Part shown: positions 1 through 7,909 of the stretch, in pieces
Position numbering within the stretch: the first letter of the stretch is position 1
Layout: every line of letters begins with the position of its first letter
DNA from: DATJMJ01 sp035508795
GTDB taxonomy: Bacteria; Actinomycetota; Acidimicrobiia; Acidimicrobiales; Palsa-688
NCBI GenBank assembly: GCA_035508795.1
Contig: DATJMJ010000208.1
Location: 1 to 19,499, forward strand
Direction: 5' to 3'
Length of the DNA: 19,499 bases
Made by a program: the position numbers and the translations under genes
The notes under the pieces: model-generated
The model's input: only the letters and a program-made list of their open reading frames with translations
Told to the model about the DNA's origin: nothing
Databases searched by the model: none

Positions 1-1
1 C

Positions 2-3000
2 CCGGGTAGCCAATTGGGCGCCGTCGGTTCTCCCGTCACCGCCCTCGACCTGAGCGCAACCGACTCGGCCGGGGGCACCATCGTCTCCTGGTCGGCCGGC
101 GGCCTGCCCGCCGGGCTCTCGATCGGCACCTCGAGCGGGGCGGTCACGGGCACCCCGGCAACAGCGGGCGTCTACACCGTCACCGTCACCGCCACCGACA
201 ACCTGGGCTATGCCGGCGCCGCCACCTTCACCTGGACGGTCACCGGATCGGTGGCCGTCACCGACCCGGGTAGCCAATTGGGCGCCGTCGGTTCTCCCGC
301 CACGGCCCTCGACCTGAGCGCAACCGACTTGGCCGGGGGCACGATCACCACCTGGTCGGCGAGCGGCCTGCCCGCCGGGCTCTGGCTCAACTGGGCGACC
401 GCCGTCATTTCCGGCACCCCGACGACCGCCGGCGTCTCCAGCGTCACGGTCACCGCCACCGACAGCATGGGCTTTGCCGGCGCGGCTACCTTCACCTGGA
501 CGATCACAGGCTCGGTGGCCGTGGCCAACCCGGGCGCCCAGCTGAGCGCCGCGGGTACCGCCATCACCGCGCTTTCGCTCGGCGCCGCCGACTCGGCCGG
601 AGGCACCATCGGCTCCTGGTCGGCGACCGGCCTGCCCGCCGGGCTCTCGCTCGACGGGGCGACAGGCACGATCACCGGCACCCCGACGACCGCCGGCGTC
701 TACAGCGTCACCGTCACCGCCACCGACAGCCTTGGCTATGCCGGCGCGACTACGTTCACCTGGACAGTCACCGGCTCGGTTTCCGTGGCGGGCCCGGGCA
801 GTCAATTGAGCGCAGTGGGGACCGCCATCACCTCCCTTGACCTCGCCGCCACCGACTCGGCCGGGGGCACCATCAGCACCTGGTCGGCGACCGGCCTACC
901 CGCCGGGCTCTGGCTCAACTGGGCCAACGGGACCATCACTGGCACCCCGACAGCGGCCGGCGTCTACAGCGTCACGGTCACGGCCACCGACAGCCTGGGC
1001 CTGTCGGGCGCGGCCAGCTTCACCTGGTCCGTGACCGGCTCGGTCTCTGTCACCAACCCGGGCAACCAGCTGAGCGCGGTGGGCACGGCCATCACCGCCC
1101 TGCCACTCGGCGCCAGCGACTCGGCCGGAGGCACCGTCAGCTCCTGGTCGGCCACCGGCCTGCCCGCCGGGCTCTCGCTCGACGGGGCCACCGGCACCAT
1201 CACCGGTGCCCCGACCACGGCGGGGGCATATGAGGTCACCGTCACCGCCACCGACACCGGGGGCTACGCCGGCGCCGCCACCTTCACCTGGACAGTCACC
1301 GGCGCTGTTTCGGTCGCCAACCCGGGTGCCCAGTCGAGCGCCGTGGGTACTGCGGTCACCGCCCTCCACCTCGGAGCCAGCGACTCGGTCGGGGGCAGCA
1401 TCGTCTCCTGGTCGGCCACCGGCTTGCCGGCCGGGCTCTCGCTCAACGGGGCCACCGGCACCATCACCGGTACCCCGACCACCGCAGGCGTTTACGCGGT
1501 AAGTGTCAGTGCCACCGACAACCTGGGCCTGTCCGGCTCGGCCAACTTCACCTGGTCCGTGACCGGCTCGGTCCTCGTCACCAACCCGGGCGGCCAGCTG
1601 AGCGCGGTGGGTACTGCCATCACCGCGCTCGACCTCGGCGCCACCGACGCCGCCGGGGGCACCATCAGCACCTGGTCGGCCACCGGCCTGCCTGCGGGGC
1701 TCTCGCTCAACGCGGCGGCCGGCACCATCACCGGCACCCCGACAACGGCAGGGGCATATGAGGTCACCGTCACCGCCACCGACAGCCTGGGCCTGTCGGG
1801 CTCGGCCAGCTTCACCTGGGCCGTCACGGGCTCGGTCACAGTCACCAACCCGGGCCCCCAGTCGAGCGCCGTGGGTACCGCCGTCAGCGCCGTCGACTTA
1901 GGTGCCACCGACTCGGAAGGGAGCAGCATCGCCTCCTGGGCGGCCATCGGCCTTCCTGCCGGGCTCTCGCTCAACGGGGCCACCGGCGCCATCACCGGCA
2001 CCCCGACCACGGCGGGGACATACGAGGTCACCGTCACCGCCACCGACAGCCTGGGCCTGTCAGGCGCGGCCAGCTTCACCTGGTCCGTGACCGGCTCGGT
2101 TTCTGTCACCAACCCGGGCAGCCAGCTGAACGCCGCCGGCGCGGCCATCCCCGCCCTCGACCTCGCCGCCACCGACGCCGCCGGGGGCACCATCAGCACC
2201 TGGTCGGCGACCGGCCTGCCCGCCGGGCTCTCCATCGGCACCTCGAGCGGGGCGGTCTCCGGCACCCCGACGACAGCCGGCGTCTACAGCGTCACCGTCA
2301 CGGCTACTGACAGCCTGGGCTATGCAGGGGCCGCCATTTTCACCTGGACGATCACCGGCTCAGTGGCCGTCACCAACCCGGGCAGCCAATCGGGCGCCGT
2401 GGGTACTGCCATCACCGCCCTTGACCTGGGCGCCACCGACTCGGCCGGGGGCACCATCGGCTCCTGGTCGGCCAGCGGCCTGCCCGCGGGCCTGTCCATC
2501 GGCACCTCGAGCGGCACCGTCACAGGCACCCCGACGACCGCCGGGGTCTACAGCGTCACCGTCACCGCCACCGACAACCTCGGTTACGCCGGCGCCACCA
2601 CGTTCACCTGGACTGTCACAGGCTCGGTGGCCGTCACCAACCCGGGCAGCCAGCTGGACGCCGCTGGTACCGCCATTACATCCCTTGACCTCGCCGCCGC
2701 CGACTCGGCTGGCGGCACCATCGCCTCCTGGTCGGCGACCGGCCTGCCCGCCGGGCTCTCCATCGGCACGTCGAGCGGGGCCGTAACCGGCACCCCCACG
2801 ACCGCAGGCGTCTACACCGTCACCGTCACCGCCACCGACGACCTCGGCTACGCCGGGGCGGCCACCTTCGGCTGGACTATCACCGGCTCGGTTTCTGTCA
2901 CCAACCCGGGCAGCCAGCTGGGTGCCGACGGCGCTGCCATAGCGGCCCTCGACCTCGCCGCCGCCGACTCGGCTGGCGGCAGCATCGTCTCGTGGTCGGC

Positions 3001-5740
3001 CAGCGGCCTGCCAGCCGGGCTCTCGCTCAATGGGGCCACTGGCACCATCTCCGGCACCCCGGCGACCGCCGGCGTCTTCAGCGTCACTGTCACCGCCACC
3101 GACAATCTCGGCTACGCCGGTGCGGCCACGTTCGACTGGACTGTCACCGGCTCGGTCTCGGTCACCAACCCGGGCGCTCAGTCGAGCGCCGTAGGGACTG
3201 CCATAACGGCCGTCGACCTCGCTGCCACCGACTCGGCCGGGGGCACCATCAGCTCCTGGTCAGCCACCGGCCTGCCCGCCGGGCTCTCCCTCGACGGTGC
3301 CAACGGCACCATCAGCGGCAGCCCGGCAACGGCGGGGACTTACCAGGTCACCGTAACGGCCACCGACAGCTTGGGCCTGTCGGGCTCGGCCACCTTCACC
3401 TGGACGGTTACCGGCTCCGTCGCTGTCACGAGCCCCGGCGCCCAGTCGAGCGCGGTGGGTACCGCTGTTGCGGCCCTCGACCTCGTCGCCACCGACTTAG
3501 CCGGGGGCACCATCGGCTCCTGGTCGGCGAGCGGCCTGCCCGCCGGTCTCTCCCTCGACGCCTCGAGCGGGGTGGTCACCGGCACCCCGACGACAGCCGG
3601 CGTCTACAGCGTGGTCGTTACTGCCACCGACAGCTTGGGCCTCTCGGGTTCGGCCAGCTTCACATGGTCCGTGACCGGCTTGGTTTCCGTCACCGACCCG
3701 GGTGCCCAGTCGAGCGCCGTTGGTACTGCCATCACCGCTGTCGACCTTGCTGCCACCGACCTGGCCGGGGGCACCATCAGCTCCTGGTCGGCTACCGGCC
3801 TGCCCCCTGGGCTTTCGCTCAACGGGGCGAGCGGCACCATCTCCGGCACCCCTGCAACGGCGGGGGGCTACGAGGTGACCGTCACCGCAACCGACGACCT
3901 CGGCTACGCCGGCGCCGCCAGCTTCACCTGGACTGTCACGGGCTTGGTTTCGGTCACCAACCCGGGCGCCCAGTCGAGCGCGGCAGGCTCAGCGATCGCT
4001 GCCCTCGGCCTCGCCGCCACCGACTCGGCCGGGGGAAACATCGTCTCCTGGTCGGCTACGGGCCTGCCCGCCGGCCTCTCCATGGACGGCTCAAGCGGGG
4101 CGGTCACGGGCACGCCGACGACAGCGGGCGTCTACAGCGTCACCGTCACCGCCACCGACAACCTCGGTGATGCCGGGGCCGCCATTTTCACCTGGACTGT
4201 CACCGGCTCGGTCTCGGTCACCAACCCGGGCGCCCAGTCAAACGCGGCTGGCGCCGCCATCACCGCCCTCGGCCTCGCCGCCACCGACTCGGCGGGGGGC
4301 AACATCGTTTCCTGGTCGGCTATGGGCCTGCCCACCGGGCTCTCCATCGACGCCTCGAGCGGGACGGTCACAGGCACCCCGACGACCGCGGGGGTCTACA
4401 GCGTGACCGTCACCGCCACCGACAACCTCGGCTACGCCGGCTCGGCCACCTTCATCTGGTCCGTCGCTGGGGGGACGGCCTCGGTAGCAGTCACAAGCCC
4501 GGGCAGCCAGTCCGATGTTGCGGCCACGGCCATAAACGTCCTCACCGCCACTGCGACAGACGTTGCCTCGGGTGCCAGCTTCACCTGGACCGCTACGGGC
4601 CTGCCTCCCGGGCTGAGCATTGCTGCGAGCACCGGCGCCATCTCGGGTACCCCCACGACGGCCGGCAGCTACATCGTCACCCTCACCGCCACCGACAACC
4701 TGGGCAACGCCGGCTCGGCCGGGTTCGACTGGGTTATCACGAGTAGAACGGGCGGGGCCGGCGGCACGGGCGGTACGGGCGGCACAGGCGGTACGGGCGG
4801 CACGGGCGGCACGGGCGGCACGGGCGGCACGGGCGGCACGGGCGGCACGGGTGCGCCTTCCGGCAGCGGTCCTGGGGCGAGCAGCGGGGCCGGTGGGGGC
4901 GTCGTGACCCCGCCAACGACCGTCCCAGCGGCTCCGGTCAGCCCCCCTTCGCCGGCGCCTCCCCCCGCCGGTACCGCGCCGGCCCGGGCACCTGTGACCT
5001 CGGGCGGCGGCGTGGCCGCGACGCCCACTGGCGAGGGGTACTGGGCGCTCACGAGCACCGGTCGGCTGGCATGTCACAACGGTGCCGCCTACTACGGCTC
5101 GGAGAACGCGGCCGTCCCCCCAGTCAGGATGGTAGCGGTCGGCTCGACCAGCGACGGCAAGGGCTATTGGCTCGTCACTGCGGCCGGGGCGGTTTACGCT
5201 TTCGGCGACGCCCACTATTACGGCTCCCTGGCGCCCGGGGCCGGCTCGGCCGGGGCGCTCACCCCGGGCAGCTTCATAGTCGGCATCGCCCGCACAGCTG
5301 ACAGCCGCGGCTACTGGCTGGTCAGCCGGTCCGGGGCCGTGTACGCCTTCGGCGATGCGCACTTGTACGGGTCGCTCAGGGGCAAACATCTCCGCCAGGG
5401 CGTCGTCGGCATCTTCGGCACGCCGGACGGCGATGGCTACTGGCTGGTTGGGGCCGACGGCGGCGTGTTCAGCTTCGGTGACGCCCGCTTTTACGGTTCA
5501 TTGGCCCACAAGCACCTGAACAGCCGCATCGTCGCCATGCTTGCCACCGCCGATGGCAGGGGGTACTTGCTCGTTGGGGCCGACGGCGGCGTGTTCAGCT
5601 TCGGTGACGCCCACTTTTACGGCTCGCTCGGCAAGGTCAGCCCCGGGGGCATCGTCGGCATCATCGCCAATGGGAGGTCGGGCTACTCGCTCATTTCTTC
5701 CACAGGCCGCGTCTACAGGTTCGGGCCGGCCGCCGGCTGA
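2..5740 (+). CDS. Giant putative-Ig repeat surface protein with six-repeat GYW/FGDA C-terminal domain (5' truncated)
   Basis: The frame is open to the left edge, so the true N terminus and any signal peptide lie outside; a TTG at 14 is only an internal Leu codon in the repeat. About 1912 residues are visible. Residues 1-1580 are 18 tandem units of 88 residues with the pattern GLPAGLS..G...GTP.TAG.Y.VTVTATD..G..G...F.W, which matches He_PIG-type putative Ig domains. Residues about 1587-1616 are ten Gly-Gly-Thr triplets, followed by a Gly/Ser- and Pro-rich linker to about 1670. The last 235 residues hold six repeats of about 35-50 residues with GYW.(L/V), G.V(Y/F).FGDA and (F/Y)YGS; the first and last are degenerate. 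This is probably a small beta-propeller. There is no LPXTG motif or C-terminal membrane helix. The long beta-sandwich stalk with a terminal domain suggests a secreted or surface adhesin-like protein. The ligand is unknown and the function is inferred. Confidence 0.93.
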   Translation, partial: PGSQLGAVGSPVTALDLSATDSAGGTIVSWSAGGLPAGLSIGTSSGAVTGTPATAGVYTVTVTATDNLGYAGAATFTWTVTGSVAVTDPGSQLGAVGSPATALDLSATDLAGGTITTWSASGLPAGLWLNWATAVISGTPTTAGVSSVTVTATDSMGFAGAATFTWTITGSVAVANPGAQLSAAGTAITALSLGAADSAGGTIGSWSATGLPAGLSLDGATGTITGTPTTAGVYSVTVTATDSLGYAGATTFTWTVTGSVSVAGPGSQLSAVGTAITSLDLAATDSAGGTISTWSATGLPAGLWLNWANGTITGTPTAAGVYSVTVTATDSLGLSGAASFTWSVTGSVSVTNPGNQLSAVGTAITALPLGASDSAGGTVSSWSATGLPAGLSLDGATGTITGAPTTAGAYEVTVTATDTGGYAGAATFTWTVTGAVSVANPGAQSSAVGTAVTALHLGASDSVGGSIVSWSATGLPAGLSLNGATGTITGTPTTAGVYAVSVSATDNLGLSGSANFTWSVTGSVLVTNPGGQLSAVGTAITALDLGATDAAGGTISTWSATGLPAGLSLNAAAGTITGTPTTAGAYEVTVTATDSLGLSGSASFTWAVTGSVTVTNPGPQSSAVGTAVSAVDLGATDSEGSSIASWAAIGLPAGLSLNGATGAITGTPTTAGTYEVTVTATDSLGLSGAASFTWSVTGSVSVTNPGSQLNAAGAAIPALDLAATDAAGGTISTWSATGLPAGLSIGTSSGAVSGTPTTAGVYSVTVTATDSLGYAGAAIFTWTITGSVAVTNPGSQSGAVGTAITALDLGATDSAGGTIGSWSASGLPAGLSIGTSSGTVTGTPTTAGVYSVTVTATDNLGYAGATTFTWTVTGSVAVTNPGSQLDAAGTAITSLDLAAADSAGGTIASWSATGLPAGLSIGTSSGAVTGTPTTAGVYTVTVTATDDLGYAGAATFGWTITGSVSVTNPGSQLGADGAAIAALDLAAADSAGGSIVSWSASGLPAGLSLNGATGTISGTPATAGVFSVTVTATDNLGYAGAATFDWTVTGSVSVTNPGAQSSAVGTAITAVDLAATDSAGGTISSWSATGLPAGLSLDGANGTISGSPATAGTYQVTVTATDSLGLSGSATFTWTVTGSVAVTSPGAQSSAVGTAVAALDLVATDLAGGTIGSWSASGLPAGLSLDASSGVVTGTPTTAGVYSVVVTATDSLGLSGSASFTWSVTGLVSVTDPGAQSSAVGTAITAVDLAATDLAGGTISSWSATGLPPGLSLNGASGTISGTPATAGGYEVTVTATDDLGYAGAASFTWTVTGLVSVTNPGAQSSAAGSAIAALGLAATDSAGGNIVSWSATGLPAGLSMDGSSGAVTGTPTTAGVYSVTVTATDNLGDAGAAIFTWTVTGSVSVTNPGAQSNAAGAAITALGLAATDSAGGNIVSWSAMGLPTGLSIDASSGTVTGTPTTAGVYSVTVTATDNLGYAGSATFIWSVAGGTASVAVTSPGSQSDVAATAINVLTATATDVASGASFTWTATGLPPGLSIAASTGAISGTPTTAGSYIVTLTATDNLGNAGSAGFDWVITSRTGGAGGTGGTGGTGGTGGTGGTGGTGGTGGTGGTGAPSGSGPGASSGAGGGVVTPPTTVPAAPVSPPSPAPPPAGTAPARAPVTSGGGVAATPTGEGYWALTSTGRLACHNGAAYYGSENAAVPPVRMVAVGSTSDGKGYWLVTAAGAVYAFGDAHYYGSLAPGAGSAGALTPGSFIVGIARTADSRGYWLVSRSGAVYAFGDAHLYGSLRGKHLRQGVVGIFGTPDGDGYWLVGADGGVFSFGDARFYGSLAHKHLNSRIVAMLATADGRGYLLVGADGGVFSFGDAHFYGSLGKVSPGGIVGIIANGRSGYSLISSTGRVYRFGPAAG
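14..4743 (+). repeat. 18-unit tandem array of 264-bp coding repeats
   Basis: The unit is 264 bp (88 codons). For example, the sequence at 1 recurs almost unchanged at 265. Units begin at 14 + 264n; unit 17 carries three extra codons, so unit 18 begins at 4511. Units 1-16 are highly alike, whereas unit 18 is clearly diverged (T..TATDVASGASFTW). Sequence variants within units, such as SIGTSS, SL(D/N)GATG or WLNWA in the centre and LGYAG or LGLSG near the end, are shuffled between units. This indicates recombination or gene conversion among copies. Confidence 0.95.
4760..4849 (+). repeat. 9-bp minisatellite encoding a (Gly-Gly-Thr)10 linker
   Basis: Ten consecutive 9-bp units (GGC GGC ACG, with GGT or ACA variants) encode Gly-Gly-Thr between the last Ig-like unit and the Pro-rich linker. 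The unit is a multiple of three, so slippage would change linker length without breaking the frame. Confidence 0.92.
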
Positions 5741-5745
5741 CCATG

Positions 5746-5764
5746 GCCGGCAGCCGGTGCCGGC
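5746..5764 (+). terminator. Hairpin just after the giant repeat gene
   Basis: GCCGGCA and TGCCGGC form a 7-bp perfect stem around a 5-nt GCCGG loop, starting 5 nt after the stop codon, in the 90-bp gap between convergent genes. There is no T-run after it. Terminators lacking a T-run are common in high-GC actinobacteria, so the call is plausible but unproven. Confidence 0.4.
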
Positions 5765-5830
5765 TTCGGGTGGCAGAGCTCCTCGGGGCCCCCAAGTGCC
5801 GGCGTGATGATGGCTGGCGCAACCGCTCGC

Positions 5831-6886
5831 TCACGGAGCGTGGCTCGTGGCGAAGTAGCTGACGCCGTCGGCGAAGCGGTCCACGTCTTCCTCGGTGGTG
5901 GCGAAATTAGTCATCCAGCGGACGAGGTTTTGCTTCGGGTCCCAGGGCCAGAAGAACGACCATTCCTGGAGAACGCTTATCGCGGCCGCCGGCAGGCGCG
6001 CGAACACGCTATTGACCTCGACCCGGTGCGCCACTTCGACCTGAGGGATCTGCGAGACCCGTTCCGCCAGCGCCGCCGCCATCTGGTTGGAGTGAGCTGC
6101 GTTCGAAAGCCACAGGTCGTCGGTAAGCAGGGCGTCGAACTGGGCCGCTATGAAGCGCATCTTGGAAGCGAGCTGAGCCGCCTGCTTCCTCGCGTAGCGC
6201 GCTCGCATGGCCAGCTCCGGCCTGAGGAAAACGAGCGCCTCGCCGTAAACGAGCCCATTTTTGGTGCCGCCGAAGGTTACGACGTCTATCCCGGCGTCCC
6301 GGGTGAGCTGGCGGATGGGCCGGCCAAGTGCCGCTACAGCGTTGGCGATCCGCGCACCGTCGACGTAGACGATCAGGCCGTTTTCGTGGGCGACGCGAGA
6401 CAGTTCGGTGATTTCCTCGACCGTGTAAAGGGTCCCCACTTCGGTCGACTGGCTGATAGCGACGACCCTGGGCCGGGCGTTGTGCTCGTCGTGGAGCCCC
6501 TGCATCAAGGCGGGGATGACATCGGGCGAGAGCTTGCCTTCGGGAGCGGGGACTGCAATGAGCTTTGCCCCGACGAAGCGTTCGGGAGCGCCGCACTCGT
6601 CGACGTTTATGTGAGCGTTGACAGGGCAGATGACTGCTTCGTGAGGCGCCAGCAGGCTTTGCAGCGCCACGATGTTCGCTCCGGTGCCGCCATAAGTAAA
6701 AAGCACCTCGATCTCGGGCCCGAACAAGGTCGCGAACCGTTGCTGCGCCCGCTCGGTCCACGGGTCCGCCCCGTAGGGCAACGCGGTGCCGCTGTTGGCC
6801 GCCCCAAGGGCCTCCAGGACCTTGGGGTGAGCGGGGGCGGTGTTGTCGCTGGCGAAACTGAGCAAGGGGGGAGCCGGTGCCGTCAT
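5831..6886 (-). CDS. Threonine aldolase-family PLP enzyme (beta-eliminating lyase superfamily)
   Basis: This is a cytosolic fold-type I PLP enzyme of 351 residues, the usual length for low-specificity L-threonine aldolases, which cleave threonine or allo-threonine to glycine and acetaldehyde. The N-terminal FASDNTAP matches the family's SDN(T) opening. YGGTGANI (about 66-72) is the phosphate-binding turn. NAHINVDECGAPE holds the His that stacks on PLP. VDGARIANA (about 176-184) carries the Asp/Arg cofactor contacts, and FGGTKNG carries the Schiff-base Lys at about 209. I chose ATG at 6886; a GTG directly before it (6889) is possible, and neither has a clear Shine-Dalgarno. It is the last gene of a minus-strand group, 49 bp after the SIMPL gene, and there is no metabolic link to its neighbours. 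The family assignment is firm; substrate stereospecificity cannot be read from the sequence. Confidence 0.92.
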   Translation of the reverse strand: MTAPAPPLLSFASDNTAPAHPKVLEALGAANSGTALPYGADPWTERAQQRFATLFGPEIEVLFTYGGTGANIVALQSLLAPHEAVICPVNAHINVDECGAPERFVGAKLIAVPAPEGKLSPDVIPALMQGLHDEHNARPRVVAISQSTEVGTLYTVEEITELSRVAHENGLIVYVDGARIANAVAALGRPIRQLTRDAGIDVVTFGGTKNGLVYGEALVFLRPELAMRARYARKQAAQLASKMRFIAAQFDALLTDDLWLSNAAHSNQMAAALAERVSQIPQVEVAHRVEVNSVFARLPAAAISVLQEWSFFWPWDPKQNLVRWMTNFATTEEDVDRFADGVSYFATSHAP

Positions 6887-6935
6887 CACGCCAACATCGC
6901 AGGACGGCGGCGGCGGCGCAAACGCCTCATTTACC

Positions 6936-7736
6936 TCACGAAGTGGAGCTGGTCGTGGCGACGTCGAGCTCGTAGACGGCCGTGACGTCGGCTGTGACCT
7001 GAAGCGTGCCGCTTTCGACCGGCGTCATCGACGCCGCTGGTACGCCGGAGGCGAACGCAGGCAAGGGGGATGGCAGCGAGGTGTTGTCCTGGAGCGAGCA
7101 CAATGGCCCGAGAACCATACCGGCGGCGACGGCCATCGCCTGCGCCTGCCCGACTGCCTGGTGCACAGCCGCTGCGCGTGCTTGGGCGAGCAAGGCCGTC
7201 TCGTCCTGTACTGCGAAGGTTATCCCGTCCACCCGGACGGCGTTGCCGGCGGCCGTCGCAGCGTCGTCGATGACGGTCCCTGCGATAGCCAAGTCGTGCA
7301 GGGTGACGGTTATGTCGTTGGTGACCTGGTAACCCGTTATAACGGTGCCGTTGCTGTTGTAGTTGGGGTTGATGGAGAGGCCCGATGTCTGCAGGTCGGC
7401 CTTGGCGACACCATTTGCTTCGAGGGTTGCCAATAAGGCGTTTGCCTTCGAATTATTGTTATTTATGGCCGCGGCTGCGTTTGCCGCCGCCGTCTGCACG
7501 CCGAGCGATAGGACGGCTTCGTCAGGGGTGCCCGTGGCAGCGCCGTTGCCGTCGACCGTTACCGTCGGGGCTCCTGTCTGGCATTTCGGGGCGACGCCGG
7601 CAGAAAGCGCGGCCGTCTTGCTCGCCGCCCCGGCCTTGCTCGCCGCACCCGCGCTCGACGCAGCCCCGCCCAGGGCGGCCAGCCCCAATGCGGCGGCGAC
7701 AGCCGCGCTCAGTGCTATCCCGGTCCTCGTGTTCAT
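6936..7736 (-). CDS. Secreted SIMPL-domain (DUF541) protein
   Basis: The protein has 266 residues. I chose ATG at 7736 because AAAGGA sits 7 nt upstream (plus-strand 7744-7749) and the protein then begins MNTRTG followed by a hydrophobic Ala/Leu/Gly signal segment (about 6-32). An Ala/Ser/Lys-rich stretch with a repeated GAASK follows. The SIMPL domain starts at about 58 with PTVTVDGNGAATGTPDEAVLSLGV, the typical opening strand pair (V.G.G....PD.A.L..GV), and continues through NNNNSKANALLATLEANGVAKADLQTSGLSINPNY and the late repeat ITFAVQDETALLAQARAAAVHQA. The family includes E. coli YggE, but its molecular role is poorly defined, so no reaction is claimed. The location is extracytoplasmic, possibly released after signal cleavage. 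It lies between the L,D-transpeptidase and aldolase genes on the same strand, and its 168-bp leader may hold its own promoter. Confidence 0.88.
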   Translation of the reverse strand: MNTRTGIALSAAVAAALGLAALGGAASSAGAASKAGAASKTAALSAGVAPKCQTGAPTVTVDGNGAATGTPDEAVLSLGVQTAAANAAAAINNNNSKANALLATLEANGVAKADLQTSGLSINPNYNSNGTVITGYQVTNDITVTLHDLAIAGTVIDDAATAAGNAVRVDGITFAVQDETALLAQARAAAVHQAVGQAQAMAVAAGMVLGPLCSLQDNTSLPSPLPAFASGVPAASMTPVESGTLQVTADVTAVYELDVATTSSTS

Positions 7737-7873
7737 TGTGCTGTCCTTTCTCAAAATGCCGGATCTTCGCGGTCCGGCCTTGCGGCGCTGCGCGACCCCG
7801 CTCGGACGGGGCAACTAACGGAGTTGGTGCGCGCCAGACCCGGCTAACAACCGGCCGGCCGCACGAGAAATGC

Positions 7874-7909
7874 GCTGAAGGCTGCTCCTGGGCGCGCCCG
7901 CGCTTCAGC
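7874..7909 (-). terminator. Inverted repeat at the end of the L,D-transpeptidase gene
   Basis: GCTGAAG (7874-7880) and CTTCAGC (7903-7909) are perfect 7-bp arms around a 22-nt spacer containing the palindrome GGGCGCGCCC. The right arm covers the stop codon (7905-7907). The position fits a terminator or attenuating structure between the transpeptidase and the SIMPL gene, but there is no T-run. Confidence 0.35.

Noticed and set aside
14..4743. Regular direct repeats that could suggest a CRISPR array or satellite DNA
   Set aside because: The period is 264 bp in one open frame that encodes Ig-like units, with no short repeat/spacer alternation.
4238..5389. Long minus-strand open frame (383 codons) opposite the giant gene, and other antisense frames across the array
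   Set aside because: These are Arg/Gly/Pro-rich low-complexity translations caused by high GC and codon bias opposite a clearly coding strand.
5804..6985. Plus-strand open frame of 393 codons over the threonine aldolase gene
   Set aside because: The minus strand carries the complete aldolase motifs; the plus translation has no recognisable domain and ends in Arg-rich sequence.
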